Positions 1 to 7,786 of a stretch of DNA of 64,000 nt are shown here, in pieces. Position 1 is the first letter of the stretch; every line of letters starts with the position of its first letter. The position numbers and the translations under genes are program-made. Under the pieces are notes generated by a model that made no database searches, had not been told where the DNA came from, and saw only the letters and a list, made by a program, of their open reading frames with translations. Where the stretch lies: the NCBI RefSeq assembly GCF_902506095.1, contig NZ_LR733293.1, positions 2,366,558-2,430,557 on the forward strand, given 5' to 3'. The DNA comes from Arthrobacter sp. 9AX (lineage in GTDB: Bacteria; Actinomycetota; Actinomycetes; Actinomycetales; Micrococcaceae).

Positions 1-440
1 ACGATGTTGTCCAAGCGGTAGCGCTGGTCCGAGAGCCAGGAATCAAACACCGGGCAGTCGGCGAACGCAAGTCCCTCCAGCAACTGGCCGGTGAAGCGGC
101 GGGGATCCCTGCCGGGATGGGCGGCCGAGTCCATCACGTCCAGTGCGTCACAATGCCAGTTGGGCTGCAGTTCCAGCCGCAGCGGGTCACCGGACACCGT
201 GACGCCGTCCAGGGTCCGCCGCAGCTCGGACAGGTTCCAGCGCAGGGCACCCAGGGGATCGGCGGCGTCCGGAAAGAGCAGCGACGCCGTACGGGACCTG
301 CCTGTGCCTTCATCCTGCAACGCCAGGTACGCCAGCACCGCCCACGCCTTGCGGCCCTTGGGCTGCGCGGGAGTGGCGCCGGGGGACTCGATCCGGGGCG
401 GACCGAGGAGCCGAATCCAGTTCTCGGCCATACGGCCCAT
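1..440 (-). CDS. SARP/BTAD-type transcriptional regulator, N-terminal part (runs off the left edge)
   Basis: Reading leftwards from an ATG at 440 (alternative ATG at 431, same frame), the frame stays open to the window edge. The predicted N-terminus reads 'WIRLLGPPRIESPG' followed by 'KGRKAWAVLAYLAL', 'TASLLFPDAADPLGALRWN' and 'LSELRRTL'. This is the layout of the winged-helix OmpR-like DNA-binding domain of SARP/BTAD regulators, in which a beta-strand start is followed by a GRKAxALLAYLAL helix and an ARxxLRxxLxxLRR recognition segment. The downstream 'DALDVMDSAAHPGRDPRRF' fits the beginning of a bacterial transcriptional activation domain. The C-terminal part, which could carry ATPase or TPR domains, lies outside the window, so the regulon cannot be inferred. 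No strong ribosome-binding site precedes either start. Confidence 0.75.
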   Translation of the reverse strand, partial: MGRMAENWIRLLGPPRIESPGATPAQPKGRKAWAVLAYLALQDEGTGRSRTASLLFPDAADPLGALRWNLSELRRTLDGVTVSGDPLRLELQPNWHCDALDVMDSAAHPGRDPRRFTGQLLEGLAFADCPVFDSWLSDQRYRLDNI

Positions 441-545
441 GGTACTGCGGCCCTGCCGGGCCGTCAGCGGCATTCACACGCTTGTTCACACGCCCGCCGC
501 ACACACTGGCATCACCAAATCCACCACTCACCACGAGGTGTAACC

Positions 546-707
546 ATGGAACTGCTCGGTTTGCTGCTCTTTGTACTCTGGGTCCTCATCGCCACCGCCT
601 GCGCCGTCCTGGCGGACGGCCGGGGCCACACCCCGGACGTCCGCTCCACCGCACCGTGGACGGCCGGCAACCTCCCCAGCGAGCCCTACAGGGCACTCTT
701 GATGTAG
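546..707 (+). CDS. Small putative membrane protein (53 aa)
   Basis: Short ORF starting ATG GAA CTG CTC, preceded by GAGGTG (535-540) at good ribosome-binding spacing. Residues 2-23 form one strongly hydrophobic helix (LLGLLLFVLWVLIATACAVLA), followed by a polar tail of about 30 residues ending in SEPYRALLM. This looks like a single-pass membrane peptide with a short cytoplasmic tail. I do not recognise a family. It is divergent from the SARP-like regulator, with about 105 bp between the starts. The Shine-Dalgarno match and the coherent hydrophobic segment are the only support. Confidence 0.5.
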   Translation: MELLGLLLFVLWVLIATACAVLADGRGHTPDVRSTAPWTAGNLPSEPYRALLM

Positions 708-750
708 GCCCAGGCTCCAGCCAGCAAGAAGTACGACGGCGGCCGGCCGG

Positions 751-993
751 GTACTCGGTGTTCCGGGGGTACACGGCCGCGGGATCGGCCTCGAGGCCCT
801 CAACCATGTGCTTGGCATTTCCCGGGACAGCCTGGGGCTACACCGGATCCAGGCCGCCACCCTGGTGCACAACGCCGCCTCGCAGAAAATCCTTCAGCGT
901 ATCGGCTTCGGGAAAATCGGGATGGCCCCCGCCTACCTCAAGATCGCGGGTTCCTGGCAGGACCACAATCTCTACCAGCGCCTCCTGTACTGA
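751..993 (+). pseudogene. C-terminal remnant of a RimJ/RimL-type GNAT acetyltransferase
   Basis: The frame ending at TGA 991-993 encodes the acetyl-CoA-binding end of a GNAT N-acetyltransferase: 'GRGIGLEALNHVLG' (the RGxG-type pyrophosphate loop region), then 'LGLHRIQAATLVHNAASQ', 'KILQRIGFGKIG' and 'WQDHNLYQRLL', which are typical of RimJ/RimL-like ribosomal-protein acetyltransferases. About 80 residues survive out of a usual 170-190, and no N-terminal half is present in any frame upstream, where the 53-aa ORF ends at 707. The internal GTG at 808 would truncate the cofactor loop. I read this as a decayed, probably inactive gene fragment. Confidence 0.7.
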
Positions 994-1219
994 CAGACCC
1001 GCGGCCAGCCTTCGATGGACCCGGCTCCGAACCGGATGTTGCCTGGAAATCTTATGTATTCGCGGCCCTGGAGAAGTACACACTGCGTCATGAAACGTAC
1101 TGCCTTTGAGGCAGTAGAGGAAGGGGCGAAAGCACGGGAGGCATCAGGCAGGGAAGTGTGCGGCATCTCACCCCCGGCACCCGCAGAAGGCCCCGTCCGA
1201 TAAAGGCGCAGACACGAAA
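994..1219. other. Intergenic stretch with no recognisable gene
   Basis: Between the GNAT remnant and the tRNA terminator I see no credible coding frame. It contains one small perfect hairpin at 1098-1116 (8-bp arms TACTGCCT/AGGCAGTA with a TTG loop) without an adjacent T-tract, so it is not a convincing terminator. Confidence 0.4.
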
Positions 1220-1252
1220 AAGCCCCGGAAAATCATTGATTTTCCGGGGCTT
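1220..1252 (-). terminator. Intrinsic terminator downstream of tRNA-Leu
   Basis: Perfect inverted repeat with 15-bp arms (AAGCCCCGG... / ...CCGGGGCTT) and a 3-nt loop. Read on the minus strand it is followed by TTTTCG, as expected for rho-independent termination just 3' of the tRNA gene. Confidence 0.8.
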
Positions 1253-1259
1253 CCGTTTG

Positions 1260-1342
1260 TGCGCGGAGGGGGACTTGAACCCCCACCCCCTTTCGAGGAC
1301 TAGCACCTCAAGCTAGCGCGTCTGCCATTCCGCCACCCGCGC
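1260..1342 (-). tRNA. tRNA-Leu, anticodon GAG
   Basis: On the minus strand the sequence begins GCGCGGGTGGCGGAATGG and ends with TTCAAGTCCCCCTCCGCGC plus discriminator A. The 7-bp acceptor stem pairs GCGCGGG with TCCGCGC. The anticodon arm is GCTAG-C-TTGAGGT-GCTAG, placing GAG in the loop, and a class II variable arm follows, as expected for leucine. CCA is not encoded. A strong terminator lies immediately 3'. Confidence 0.93.
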
Positions 1343-1512
1343 AGGTGGTAATTCGAAGACCGTTTCCGCCTTTCAGCGTTTCGCGTTTCTCCGAAGCAGC
1401 GAGAAAAACTCTAACACGACTTTCGGGGAACAACGAATCGGGCCAAATGGGTAGGCTGAGGGCAGCGAACCGGCGCTTACCCACCTGTCATTCCACAGTG
1501 AGGAGCTTTCAC

Positions 1513-2817
1513 ATGCCTGATGTCCTGCCCGAGGATGAAGTTGTCCGCATCTGCCAGGAGCTGATCCGGATAGACACCTCAAACTACGGTGACGGGTCAG
1601 GGCCAGGGGAGCGCGCCGCTGCCGAGTATGCGGCCGGCCTCATTGAAGAAGTCGGCATGGAGGCTGAGATCTTCGAGTCCGCTCCCGGGCGCGCCAACGT
1701 GGTGACCCGGATGGCGGGCCAGGACCCCTCCGCCAGCGCCCTGGTGGTGCACGGCCACCTCGACGTGGTGCCCGCACTCCGGGACCAGTGGTCGGTGGAC
1801 CCGTTCGGGGCCGAACTGAAGGACGGGCTCATCTGGGGCCGTGGCGCCGTGGACATGAAGGACATGGACGCCATGATCCTGGCCGTCCTGCGGAGCTTTG
1901 CCCGCACCGGCAGGAAACCTAAGCGCGACATCATCTTCGCCTTCTTCGCGGACGAGGAAGCGGGCGGCGCCCTGGGTGCCCGCAACGCCGTGGACAACCG
2001 CCCCGAGCTCTTCGAAGGAGCCACGGAGGCCATCTCCGAAGTGGGCGGTTTCTCGGCAACCATCGGCGGGCAGCGCACCTACCTGCTCCAGACCGCGGAA
2101 AAGGGCATCTCCTGGCTGCGCCTGGTGGCACACGGCAGGGCCGGCCACGGCTCCCAGATCAACACCGACAATGCCGTCACCCGCCTGGCGGCGGCAGTCA
2201 CCCGCATCGGCGAGTACAAATGGCCCATCGAACTGACACCCACCACCAGGCAGTTCCTGGACGGTGTGACCGAACTCACGGGGGTGGAGTTCGACGCCGA
2301 CAACCCGGACCTGCTGCTGAACCAGCTGGGAACCGTGGCACGCTTCGTCGGTGCCACACTGCAGAACACCACCAACCCCACATTGCTCAAGGGCGGCTAC
2401 AAGCACAACGTCATCCCCGAATCCGCCGAGGCCCTCATCGACTGCCGCACCTTGCCCGGGCAGCAGGAGCACGTCCTGGAAATCGTGCGGGAACTGGCGG
2501 GGAATGGAGTGGACGTGAGCTACGTCCACAACGACGTATCGCTGGAAGTCCCCTTCGCCGGGAACCTGGTGGACTCCATGATCGATGCCTTGCACTCCGA
2601 GGATCCCGGCGCCAAAGTACTGCCCTACACGCTCTCGGGCGGCACGGACAACAAGTCCCTCAGCCGGCTCGGCATCACGGGTTACGGTTTTGCCCCGCTG
2701 ATGCTGCCGGAGGAGCTGGACTTCACCGGCATGTTCCACGGCGTGGATGAGCGAGTCCCGGCTGAGTCGCTCAAGTTCGGCGCCAGGGTGCTCAACACCC
2801 TGCTCACCAACTACTAG
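1513..2817 (+). CDS. M20 family metallopeptidase (ArgE/DapE-like)
   Basis: Predicted 434-aa zinc-dependent M20 peptidase/deacylase. Visible family signatures are the first metal region 'VVHGHLDVVP', the bridging Asp in 'WGRGAVDMKDMD', and 'FAFFADEEAGG' carrying the catalytic and metal-binding glutamates. The dimerisation insert follows ('GRAGHGSQ'), and a late 'LSGGTDNKSL' replaces the usual GGTDA. The start at 1513 is set by AGGAG 7 nt upstream; a TAGGCT -10 box at 1452-1457 would give a leader of about 50 nt. The frame extends upstream to 1345 but that part is not coding-like. A related M20 gene sits in the equivalent mycobacterial neighbourhood (Rv2141c), a comparison from memory. The substrate is not determinable; DapE, ArgE and dipeptidase roles are all possible. 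Confidence 0.9.
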   Translation: MPDVLPEDEVVRICQELIRIDTSNYGDGSGPGERAAAEYAAGLIEEVGMEAEIFESAPGRANVVTRMAGQDPSASALVVHGHLDVVPALRDQWSVDPFGAELKDGLIWGRGAVDMKDMDAMILAVLRSFARTGRKPKRDIIFAFFADEEAGGALGARNAVDNRPELFEGATEAISEVGGFSATIGGQRTYLLQTAEKGISWLRLVAHGRAGHGSQINTDNAVTRLAAAVTRIGEYKWPIELTPTTRQFLDGVTELTGVEFDADNPDLLLNQLGTVARFVGATLQNTTNPTLLKGGYKHNVIPESAEALIDCRTLPGQQEHVLEIVRELAGNGVDVSYVHNDVSLEVPFAGNLVDSMIDALHSEDPGAKVLPYTLSGGTDNKSLSRLGITGYGFAPLMLPEELDFTGMFHGVDERVPAESLKFGARVLNTLLTNY

Positions 2818-2827
2818 GCAGGCTGCC

Positions 2828-3988
2828 ATGACTCCGGAAGAGATCCTGCCGGACGCGTTGCTGGAACGGATCCGCAGCCGCGCCGCCGGCTACGACCGGG
2901 ACAACACATTCTTCCACGAGGACCTGCAGGATCTGGTGGAGGCCGGTTACCTGAAGCTTTTTGTCCCCGCGGACGACGGCGGCCAGGGACTTGGCCTGGC
3001 AGCGGCGGCCCAGTGCCAGCGCAGGCTGGCAACCGCTGCCCCGGCCACCGCCCTGGCAGTGAATATGCACCTGGTATGGACCGGCGTCGCGCAGGTCCTC
3101 AGCGCCCGTGGGGACGCTTCCCTTGATTTCGTGCTCAAGGAGGCCGCCGCCGGAGAGGTCTTCGCCTTCGGCAATTCCGAAGCGGGCAACGATTCCGTGC
3201 TCTTCGACTCCCGCACAGTGGCTGAGCGGCGGCCCGGCGGCGGCTACGCGTTCACCGGAACCAAGATCTTCACCAGCCTTTCGCCGGCATGGACCAGGCT
3301 GGGAATCTTCGGAAAGGACCCCGCAGCCAGGGGTGGCGACGGCGAACTCGTCCACGGATTCATCACGCGGGCAACGCCGGGCTACCGGATCCTTGACGAC
3401 TGGGACACGCTGGGAATGCGGGCCAGCCAGTCCGGCACCACTGTCCTGGAAGGTGCCGAGGTTCCGCACCACCGCGTCTTCCGCAAGCTTCCCGTAGGTC
3501 CTAACGCAGATCCCCTGATCTTCGCCATCTTCGCGTGCTTCGAGACACTGCTCGCCGCTGTGTACACCGGCCTGGGGGAGCGTGCCCTCATCCTGGGCGT
3601 CGAGGCTGCCAAACGGCGTACCTCGTTCAAGAACGGCGGCCGCAGCTACGCGCAGGACCCGGACATCCGCTGGAAGGTGGCCGAAGCTGCCATGGCCATG
3701 GACAACCTGTACCCACAGCTGGCATCAGTAGCGGCCGACGTCGACAACCTCGCCGGCCACGGGCCGCAATGGTTCCCGAAGCTCGTAGGCCTGAAGGTCA
3801 ACGCGACGGAAACGGCGCGCCGCGTGGTGGACCTGGCCATCCGGGTCAGCGGGGGATCAAGCTACTTCCGCGGTTCCGAGCTTGAGCGGCTCTACCGGGA
3901 CGTCCTGGCCGGAATGTTCCACCCGTCAGACGATGAGTCGGCCCACAACACCGTGGCAAACGCCTGGCTGGGGCCGCTCGATGATTAG
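2828..3988 (+). CDS. Acyl-CoA dehydrogenase family protein
   Basis: 386-aa flavoprotein of the acyl-CoA dehydrogenase superfamily. The N-terminal helical domain contains 'LVEAGYLKLFVPADDGGQG'. The middle beta domain has 'AFGNSEAGNDS' and 'FTGTKIFTSLSPAWTRLGIF', the FAD- and substrate-contacting strands. The C-terminal helical domain ends with 'RVSGGSSYFRGSELERLYRD', the typical oligomer and FAD-contact region. Like many actinobacterial acyl-CoA dehydrogenase-like proteins it could act as a hydroxylase or desulfurisation-type enzyme; no catalytic Glu assignment is safe by eye. It begins 10 bp after the peptidase stop and is probably co-transcribed with it. Its stop overlaps the convergent DUF5703 stop. 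Confidence 0.87.
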   Translation: MTPEEILPDALLERIRSRAAGYDRDNTFFHEDLQDLVEAGYLKLFVPADDGGQGLGLAAAAQCQRRLATAAPATALAVNMHLVWTGVAQVLSARGDASLDFVLKEAAAGEVFAFGNSEAGNDSVLFDSRTVAERRPGGGYAFTGTKIFTSLSPAWTRLGIFGKDPAARGGDGELVHGFITRATPGYRILDDWDTLGMRASQSGTTVLEGAEVPHHRVFRKLPVGPNADPLIFAIFACFETLLAAVYTGLGERALILGVEAAKRRTSFKNGGRSYAQDPDIRWKVAEAAMAMDNLYPQLASVAADVDNLAGHGPQWFPKLVGLKVNATETARRVVDLAIRVSGGSSYFRGSELERLYRDVLAGMFHPSDDESAHNTVANAWLGPLDD

Positions 3989-4218
3989 ACGGTCCTTTGT
4001 ACCTGCATGACACGGCGGCGTAGCCAGAACCGCCGGCCGCCGCCCATGTACAGCTTGCTGCGCTCGAGTTCCCACTTGCCGTATTCGGAGTGTTCCACCA
4101 GTCGGCGCCGTGCTTCATGCAGTGAATCGACAGGGCTCACTGTCAGCACGAGGTACTCGTACTGCCTGGCATAGTCCCGTTCCCGCTGGACCGAGCTGGT
4201 GAGAAATTGTTCCTTCAT
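3985..4218 (-). CDS. DUF5703 family protein
   Basis: 77-aa conserved actinobacterial protein. The characteristic string is 'YEYLVLTVSPVDSLHEAR' followed by 'EHSEYGKWELERSKLYMGG' and a basic end 'RRFWLRRRVMQVQRT'. No enzymatic motif is visible; the basic tail might bind nucleic acid or acidic phospholipid (inference only). The ATG at 4218 has a GGAGAG ribosome-binding site about 5 nt upstream. Its TAA stop overlaps the acyl-CoA dehydrogenase TAG on the other strand (tail-to-tail). It is divergent from the 87-aa acidic protein at 4259. Confidence 0.82.
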   Translation of the reverse strand: MKEQFLTSSVQRERDYARQYEYLVLTVSPVDSLHEARRRLVEHSEYGKWELERSKLYMGGGRRFWLRRRVMQVQRTV

Positions 4219-4258
4219 TTGCTCTCCATTTTCGTCCTTTTCCGGCTAACGTGAAGGC

Positions 4259-4522
4259 ATGAGCATCGATCCGCGTGTCGCGCTTCAGTCCTTGACCACC
4301 GCTTTGGAAGAACACCTTATAGCAGCATCGAACCGCCGCGGAGATGGAGACCCTTCCGTCGAGGCGGCGTTTTTTGCCGTTGCCGATGCTTTCGAAGTCT
4401 ACGAGGATGCCCTCTACGAGGCCTACAACGAGGTCACACCGCTCCAGGTCTTTGATGACGAGGACGAAGAGGATGAAGACAGCGACGTGGACGACGAGGA
4501 CCTGGAAATCGTCGAGGAATAG
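4259..4522 (+). CDS. Small conserved acidic protein (87 aa), function unknown
   Basis: The protein has a helical N-terminal two-thirds (ALQSLTTALEEHLIAASN, then AFFAVADAFEVYEDALYEAY) and a very acidic tail of roughly 20 residues, nearly all D/E. TAACGT at 4247-4252 ends 6 nt before ATG 4259, the leaderless arrangement seen repeatedly in this window; GAAGG also lies there but is too close to be a good Shine-Dalgarno. I do not recognise a named family. The acidic tail suggests a basic partner (protein or polyamine), but that is speculation. Confidence 0.75.
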   Translation: MSIDPRVALQSLTTALEEHLIAASNRRGDGDPSVEAAFFAVADAFEVYEDALYEAYNEVTPLQVFDDEDEEDEDSDVDDEDLEIVEE

Positions 4523-4599
4523 TCACCGGCACCCGGTCACACACGCTCAGCGCCACACGGCACCCCCGCTGCACAGGAACCCCCGCAGCCCAGGCACGC

Positions 4600-5535
4600 C
4601 TAGGCTGTTGCTGAAGCGTCCTCCAGGGCGCACGCAATCTCGGGCGGCAGCGGCGTGAGCTGGGCGTCCAGGATTTCCTTCAGCTGCGCCGGCGTGCGCG
4701 GTCCCACGATTGCGGTGGCCACGCCGTGCTGGGACAACAGCCAGCTCAGGGACACGTCCTGCGGTGTCCGGCCCAGTCCTTTCGCCGCCATGCACACGGC
4801 CTCCACCGTCCTGGATGCCTTGCCGTCAAGGTAGGGCTCGACGTACCCGGCTCCGGCAGCCGACGCCCCGCGGGAGCCGGACGGGATGCTGCCCCGGTAC
4901 TTCCCGGTCAGCACGCCGCGGCCCAAGGGCGCCCAGGCCATCAATCCGAGCCCGGCGTCCTCCACGGCAGGGATGAGCTCCGCCTCCGGTTTCCGCTCCA
5001 GGAACGAATATTCAGCCTGCGCAGCCACCAGCGGAAAGCCTGCGATGGCCGCAGCCTTGGCCGTCTGCCAGCCGTTGAAGTTCGAGACCCCCGCGTACCG
5101 GGCCCGGCCCGTCCGCACCGCATACTCCAAAGCGGACAGCGTCTCCTCCAACGGCACGTTGCCGTCCCAGGCCTGCGCGAACCAGATGTCCACATAATCG
5201 GTGCCGAGCCTGGCGAGGCTCGCCTCGAGGCCGCTGAGCATTGCATTACGTGAGGTGTCCACGCCGCGCCGGCCATCCGGCGTCGTCATTCCCGCTTTGG
5301 TGGAGATGGAAACCTCCGTCCTGGCCACTACGTCGCCGAGGAGGGAACCGATCATCGCTTCGGACCGTCCGTCCGAGTAGGACGCCGCCGTATCGACGTG
5401 CCGGCCGCCCGCATTGAGGAACGTGCGCAGCAGCTCCGAAGCATCCTGTTCGTCCGTCTCGCCGGCCCAGGACATGGTGCCAAGGGAAAGGGCTGAGACT
5501 CGCAATCCACTGTTGCCGACGTAACGCTGCTGCAT
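4600..5535 (-). CDS. Aldo/keto reductase
   Basis: 311-aa NADPH-dependent TIM-barrel oxidoreductase. The N-terminus 'RYVGNSGLRVSALSLGTM' and 'GGRHVDTAASYSDGRSE' give the catalytic Asp/Tyr segment. The Lys strand is 'TEVSISTKAGM', and 'QAEYSFLERKPE' with 'GLMAWAPLGRGVLTGKY' belongs to the AKR11/12-like oxidoreductases. The NADP-binding end is 'AIVGPRTPAQLKEIL'. An in-frame ATG at 5571 exists, but TAAGCT at 5543-5548 ends 7 nt before ATG 5535, so 5535 fits a leaderless start and the family N-terminus. It is divergent from uppP. The physiological substrate is unknown. Confidence 0.88.
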   Translation of the reverse strand: MQQRYVGNSGLRVSALSLGTMSWAGETDEQDASELLRTFLNAGGRHVDTAASYSDGRSEAMIGSLLGDVVARTEVSISTKAGMTTPDGRRGVDTSRNAMLSGLEASLARLGTDYVDIWFAQAWDGNVPLEETLSALEYAVRTGRARYAGVSNFNGWQTAKAAAIAGFPLVAAQAEYSFLERKPEAELIPAVEDAGLGLMAWAPLGRGVLTGKYRGSIPSGSRGASAAGAGYVEPYLDGKASRTVEAVCMAAKGLGRTPQDVSLSWLLSQHGVATAIVGPRTPAQLKEILDAQLTPLPPEIACALEDASATA

Positions 5536-5542
5536 AGCAGCA

Positions 5543-5581
5543 AGCTTACGGGGCGGAACCGGCACTGCCATGACGTAGGGT
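5543..5581. promoter_or_regulatory. Back-to-back -10 boxes of the divergent AKR and uppP genes
   Basis: Minus-strand TAAGCT (5543-5548) ends 7 nt before the AKR ATG. Plus-strand TAGGGT (5576-5581) ends 6 nt before the uppP GTG. Both fit leaderless transcription starts. No good -35 hexamers are visible, which is common for actinobacterial promoters. Confidence 0.6.
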
Positions 5582-5587
5582 CTTAGC

Positions 5588-6421
5588 GTGAACTGGTTTG
5601 AAGCGGCCCTGCTGGGCCTTGTGCAGGGACTGACCGAATTTCTACCGATTTCATCGAGTGCCCACCTGCGGATTGTGGGGCAGTTCCTCCCCAATGCCGA
5701 GGATCCGGGAGCGGCCTTCACCGCCATCACCCAGCTGGGAACCGAAACCGCGGTGCTCATCTACTTTTGGCGCGACATCGTCCGGATCGTCAAGGCGTGG
5801 GCCGGGTCACTGACCGGAAAGGTATCCAGGCAGGATCCCGACGCCCGGATGGGCTGGCTGGTCATCCTGGGCAGCCTTCCCATCATCGTGCTGGGCCTGC
5901 TCTTCCAGGACCAGATCGAATCCGTCCTCCGCAGCATGTGGATTGTTGCCACGATGCTGATCGTGTTCGGCCTGATCCTGGCCGTCGCGGACGCCGTGGG
6001 CAAGCAGGAACGTGACTTGAGCCGGCTGACGTACAAGCACGGCATTCTCTACGGCTTCGCCCAGGCCATGGCGCTGATCCCCGGCGTGTCGCGGTCCGGC
6101 GGCACCATCACCGCCGGCCTCCTGATGGGCTACACGCGGGAAGCGGCCGCCCGCTACTCCTTCCTGCTGGCCATCCCGGCCGTTTTTGGCAGCGGTTTTT
6201 ACCAGCTTTACAAGACGGTGTCGAAGGAAGGCATTACGGGACCCTACGGCCTGCCGGAGACCGCACTGGCCACCGTGATCGCCCTGGTGGTGGGCTACAT
6301 CATCATTGGCTGGTTCCTGAAATTCGTTTCCACCCGCAGCTACCGCCTGTTCGTCTGGTACCGGATCTTCCTGGGGCTCGCCCTGTACCTGCTTCTCGGT
6401 TTCAATGTCATCAGCGCCTAG
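5588..6421 (+). CDS. uppP: Undecaprenyl-diphosphatase UppP (BacA family)
   Basis: 277-aa integral membrane phosphatase that recycles undecaprenyl diphosphate to the monophosphate carrier for peptidoglycan and other envelope polymers. Both family signatures are present: '[18 protein letters not shown]' near the N-terminus and '[16 protein letters not shown]' in the second half, each contributing catalytic Glu, Ser or Arg residues. About eight hydrophobic segments are seen, and the length is usual. The GTG at 5588 follows TAGGGT by 6 nt, so the transcript is probably leaderless. It is followed 15 bp later by mshC, which has its own -10 box. Confidence 0.96.
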   Translation: MNWFEAALLGLVQGLTEFLPISSSAHLRIVGQFLPNAEDPGAAFTAITQLGTETAVLIYFWRDIVRIVKAWAGSLTGKVSRQDPDARMGWLVILGSLPIIVLGLLFQDQIESVLRSMWIVATMLIVFGLILAVADAVGKQERDLSRLTYKHGILYGFAQAMALIPGVSRSGGTITAGLLMGYTREAAARYSFLLAIPAVFGSGFYQLYKTVSKEGITGPYGLPETALATVIALVVGYIIIGWFLKFVSTRSYRLFVWYRIFLGLALYLLLGFNVISA

Positions 6422-6436
6422 CACTAGGCTTACCCT

Positions 6437-7714
6437 GTGAAATCCTGGATCTCCCGCCCTGTTCCTGACCTGCCCGGCAGCATGCCTGCCCTGCGGTTGT
6501 TCGATACCGCCGTGGGACGCGAAGTGGCCCTGGAAGTGGAGGCCCGGCCCTCCATGTACGTCTGCGGGATCACGCCGTACGACGCCACGCACATGGGGCA
6601 TGCCGCCAGTTACGTGGCCTTCGATCTCCTCAACCGGGCCTGGCGGGACGCGGGCCACACCGTGTCCTACGTCCAGAACGTCACGGATGTTGATGATCCG
6701 CTGCTGGAACGCGCCACGGCAACGGGGGTTGACTGGCGTGACCTGGCGGCAAGCCAGATCGAACTGTTCCAGACGGACATGGAAGCCTTGAACGTCCTGG
6801 CGCCGGACCACTACGTCGGCGCCGTGGAATCCATCGACCTGATTGTTCCGGAGGTGGAGCGTCTCGTCAGCATGGGGCTGGCTTACAAGGTGCAGGGCAC
6901 CAACGGCGAGCCTGACGGCGACGTATATTACGACGTCGAAGCGGCCGGCAAGCAGTCGGTGTCACCGGACGCCTGGACTCTGGGTTCCATCTCCGGGTTG
7001 GGCGAAAGCGAGATGCTCGAACTTTTCGCCGAGCGCGGCGGGGATCCCGGCCGCGCCGGCAAGCGGCAGGCACTGGACCCCCTGCTGTGGCGTGTGGCCC
7101 GGGAGGGTGAGCCCAGCTGGCCCGGCGGCAGCCTTGGAGCGGGCCGGCCCGGCTGGCACATCGAATGCACCGTCATCGCGCAGAAGTACCTGCCCGCACC
7201 CTTCACCGTGCAGGGCGGCGGTTCCGACCTGATTTTCCCGCACCATGAAATGGGCGCGGGCCACGCCTATTCACTGGCCGGGGTTCCCCTGGCAAAGCAC
7301 TATGCCCACGCCGGCATGGTGGGCCTGGACGGCGAGAAGATGAGCAAATCCAAGGGCAACCTGGTGCTGGTCTCGAAGCTGCGGGCCGCGGGGGAGGACC
7401 CGGCGGCCATCCGCCTGGCCATCCTCGCCCACCACTACCGTTCGGACTGGTCGTGGACCGACGAAGGCTTCGAGGCCGCCAAGTCGGACCTCGCCGCCTG
7501 GCGCGAGGCGCTGGCCCACGCGCCGGCCGGCTCGGCGTCCGCCCTCATCGCCGACATGCGCGCGGCCCTGGCGGCCGACCTGAACGCTCCGGCAGCCGTT
7601 GCCGCTGTCACCCGCTGGGCAGGACAGGCGAACACTGCCGGTACACCCGCCAGCGGCGAGGACCAGGCATTGGTGCGGGACGCCGTCGACGCCCTGCTCG
7701 GTATCCGCCTTTAG
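6437..7714 (+). CDS. mshC: Cysteine:glucosaminyl-inositol ligase MshC (mycothiol biosynthesis)
   Basis: 425-aa ATP-dependent ligase that joins cysteine to GlcN-Ins in mycothiol synthesis, evolved from class I cysteinyl-tRNA synthetase. The N-terminus has '[19 protein letters not shown]' (zinc-ligand Cys43 and the HIGH-like motif HMGH at 52-55). The middle has '[14 protein letters not shown]' and '[19 protein letters not shown]', and KMSKS lies near residue 302 ('[12 protein letters not shown]'). It lacks the anticodon-binding tail of CysS, which distinguishes MshC. TAGGCT (6425-6430) sits 6 nt before the GTG start. Mycothiol is the actinobacterial thiol buffer, consistent with the assigned lineage. 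Confidence 0.96.
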   Translation: MKSWISRPVPDLPGSMPALRLFDTAVGREVALEVEARPSMYVCGITPYDATHMGHAASYVAFDLLNRAWRDAGHTVSYVQNVTDVDDPLLERATATGVDWRDLAASQIELFQTDMEALNVLAPDHYVGAVESIDLIVPEVERLVSMGLAYKVQGTNGEPDGDVYYDVEAAGKQSVSPDAWTLGSISGLGESEMLELFAERGGDPGRAGKRQALDPLLWRVAREGEPSWPGGSLGAGRPGWHIECTVIAQKYLPAPFTVQGGGSDLIFPHHEMGAGHAYSLAGVPLAKHYAHAGMVGLDGEKMSKSKGNLVLVSKLRAAGEDPAAIRLAILAHHYRSDWSWTDEGFEAAKSDLAAWREALAHAPAGSASALIADMRAALAADLNAPAAVAAVTRWAGQANTAGTPASGEDQALVRDAVDALLGIRL

Positions 7715-7723
7715 AGCAAAACT

Positions 7724-7760
7724 GCCTGCCGGACCCGCCCTTGGCGCAGGTCCGGCAGGC
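7724..7760. terminator. Hairpin between convergent mshC and PAC2 genes
   Basis: Perfect 12-bp arms (GCCTGCCGGACC / GGTCCGGCAGGC) with a 13-nt loop. The T-tract is weak, but the position between two convergent stops supports a bidirectional terminator. Confidence 0.65.
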
Positions 7761-7786
7761 TGCGTTGTCTGCAGGTACCGTGCCGG

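Noticed and set aside
1098-1116. Perfect 8-bp hairpin downstream of the GNAT remnant
   Set aside because: Short, no T-tract and no functional gene to terminate; not called as a terminator.
1345-1512. Upstream extension of the M20 peptidase frame
   Set aside because: It includes the promoter-like TAGGCT and the good ribosome-binding site for 1513; residues are basic and unconserved.
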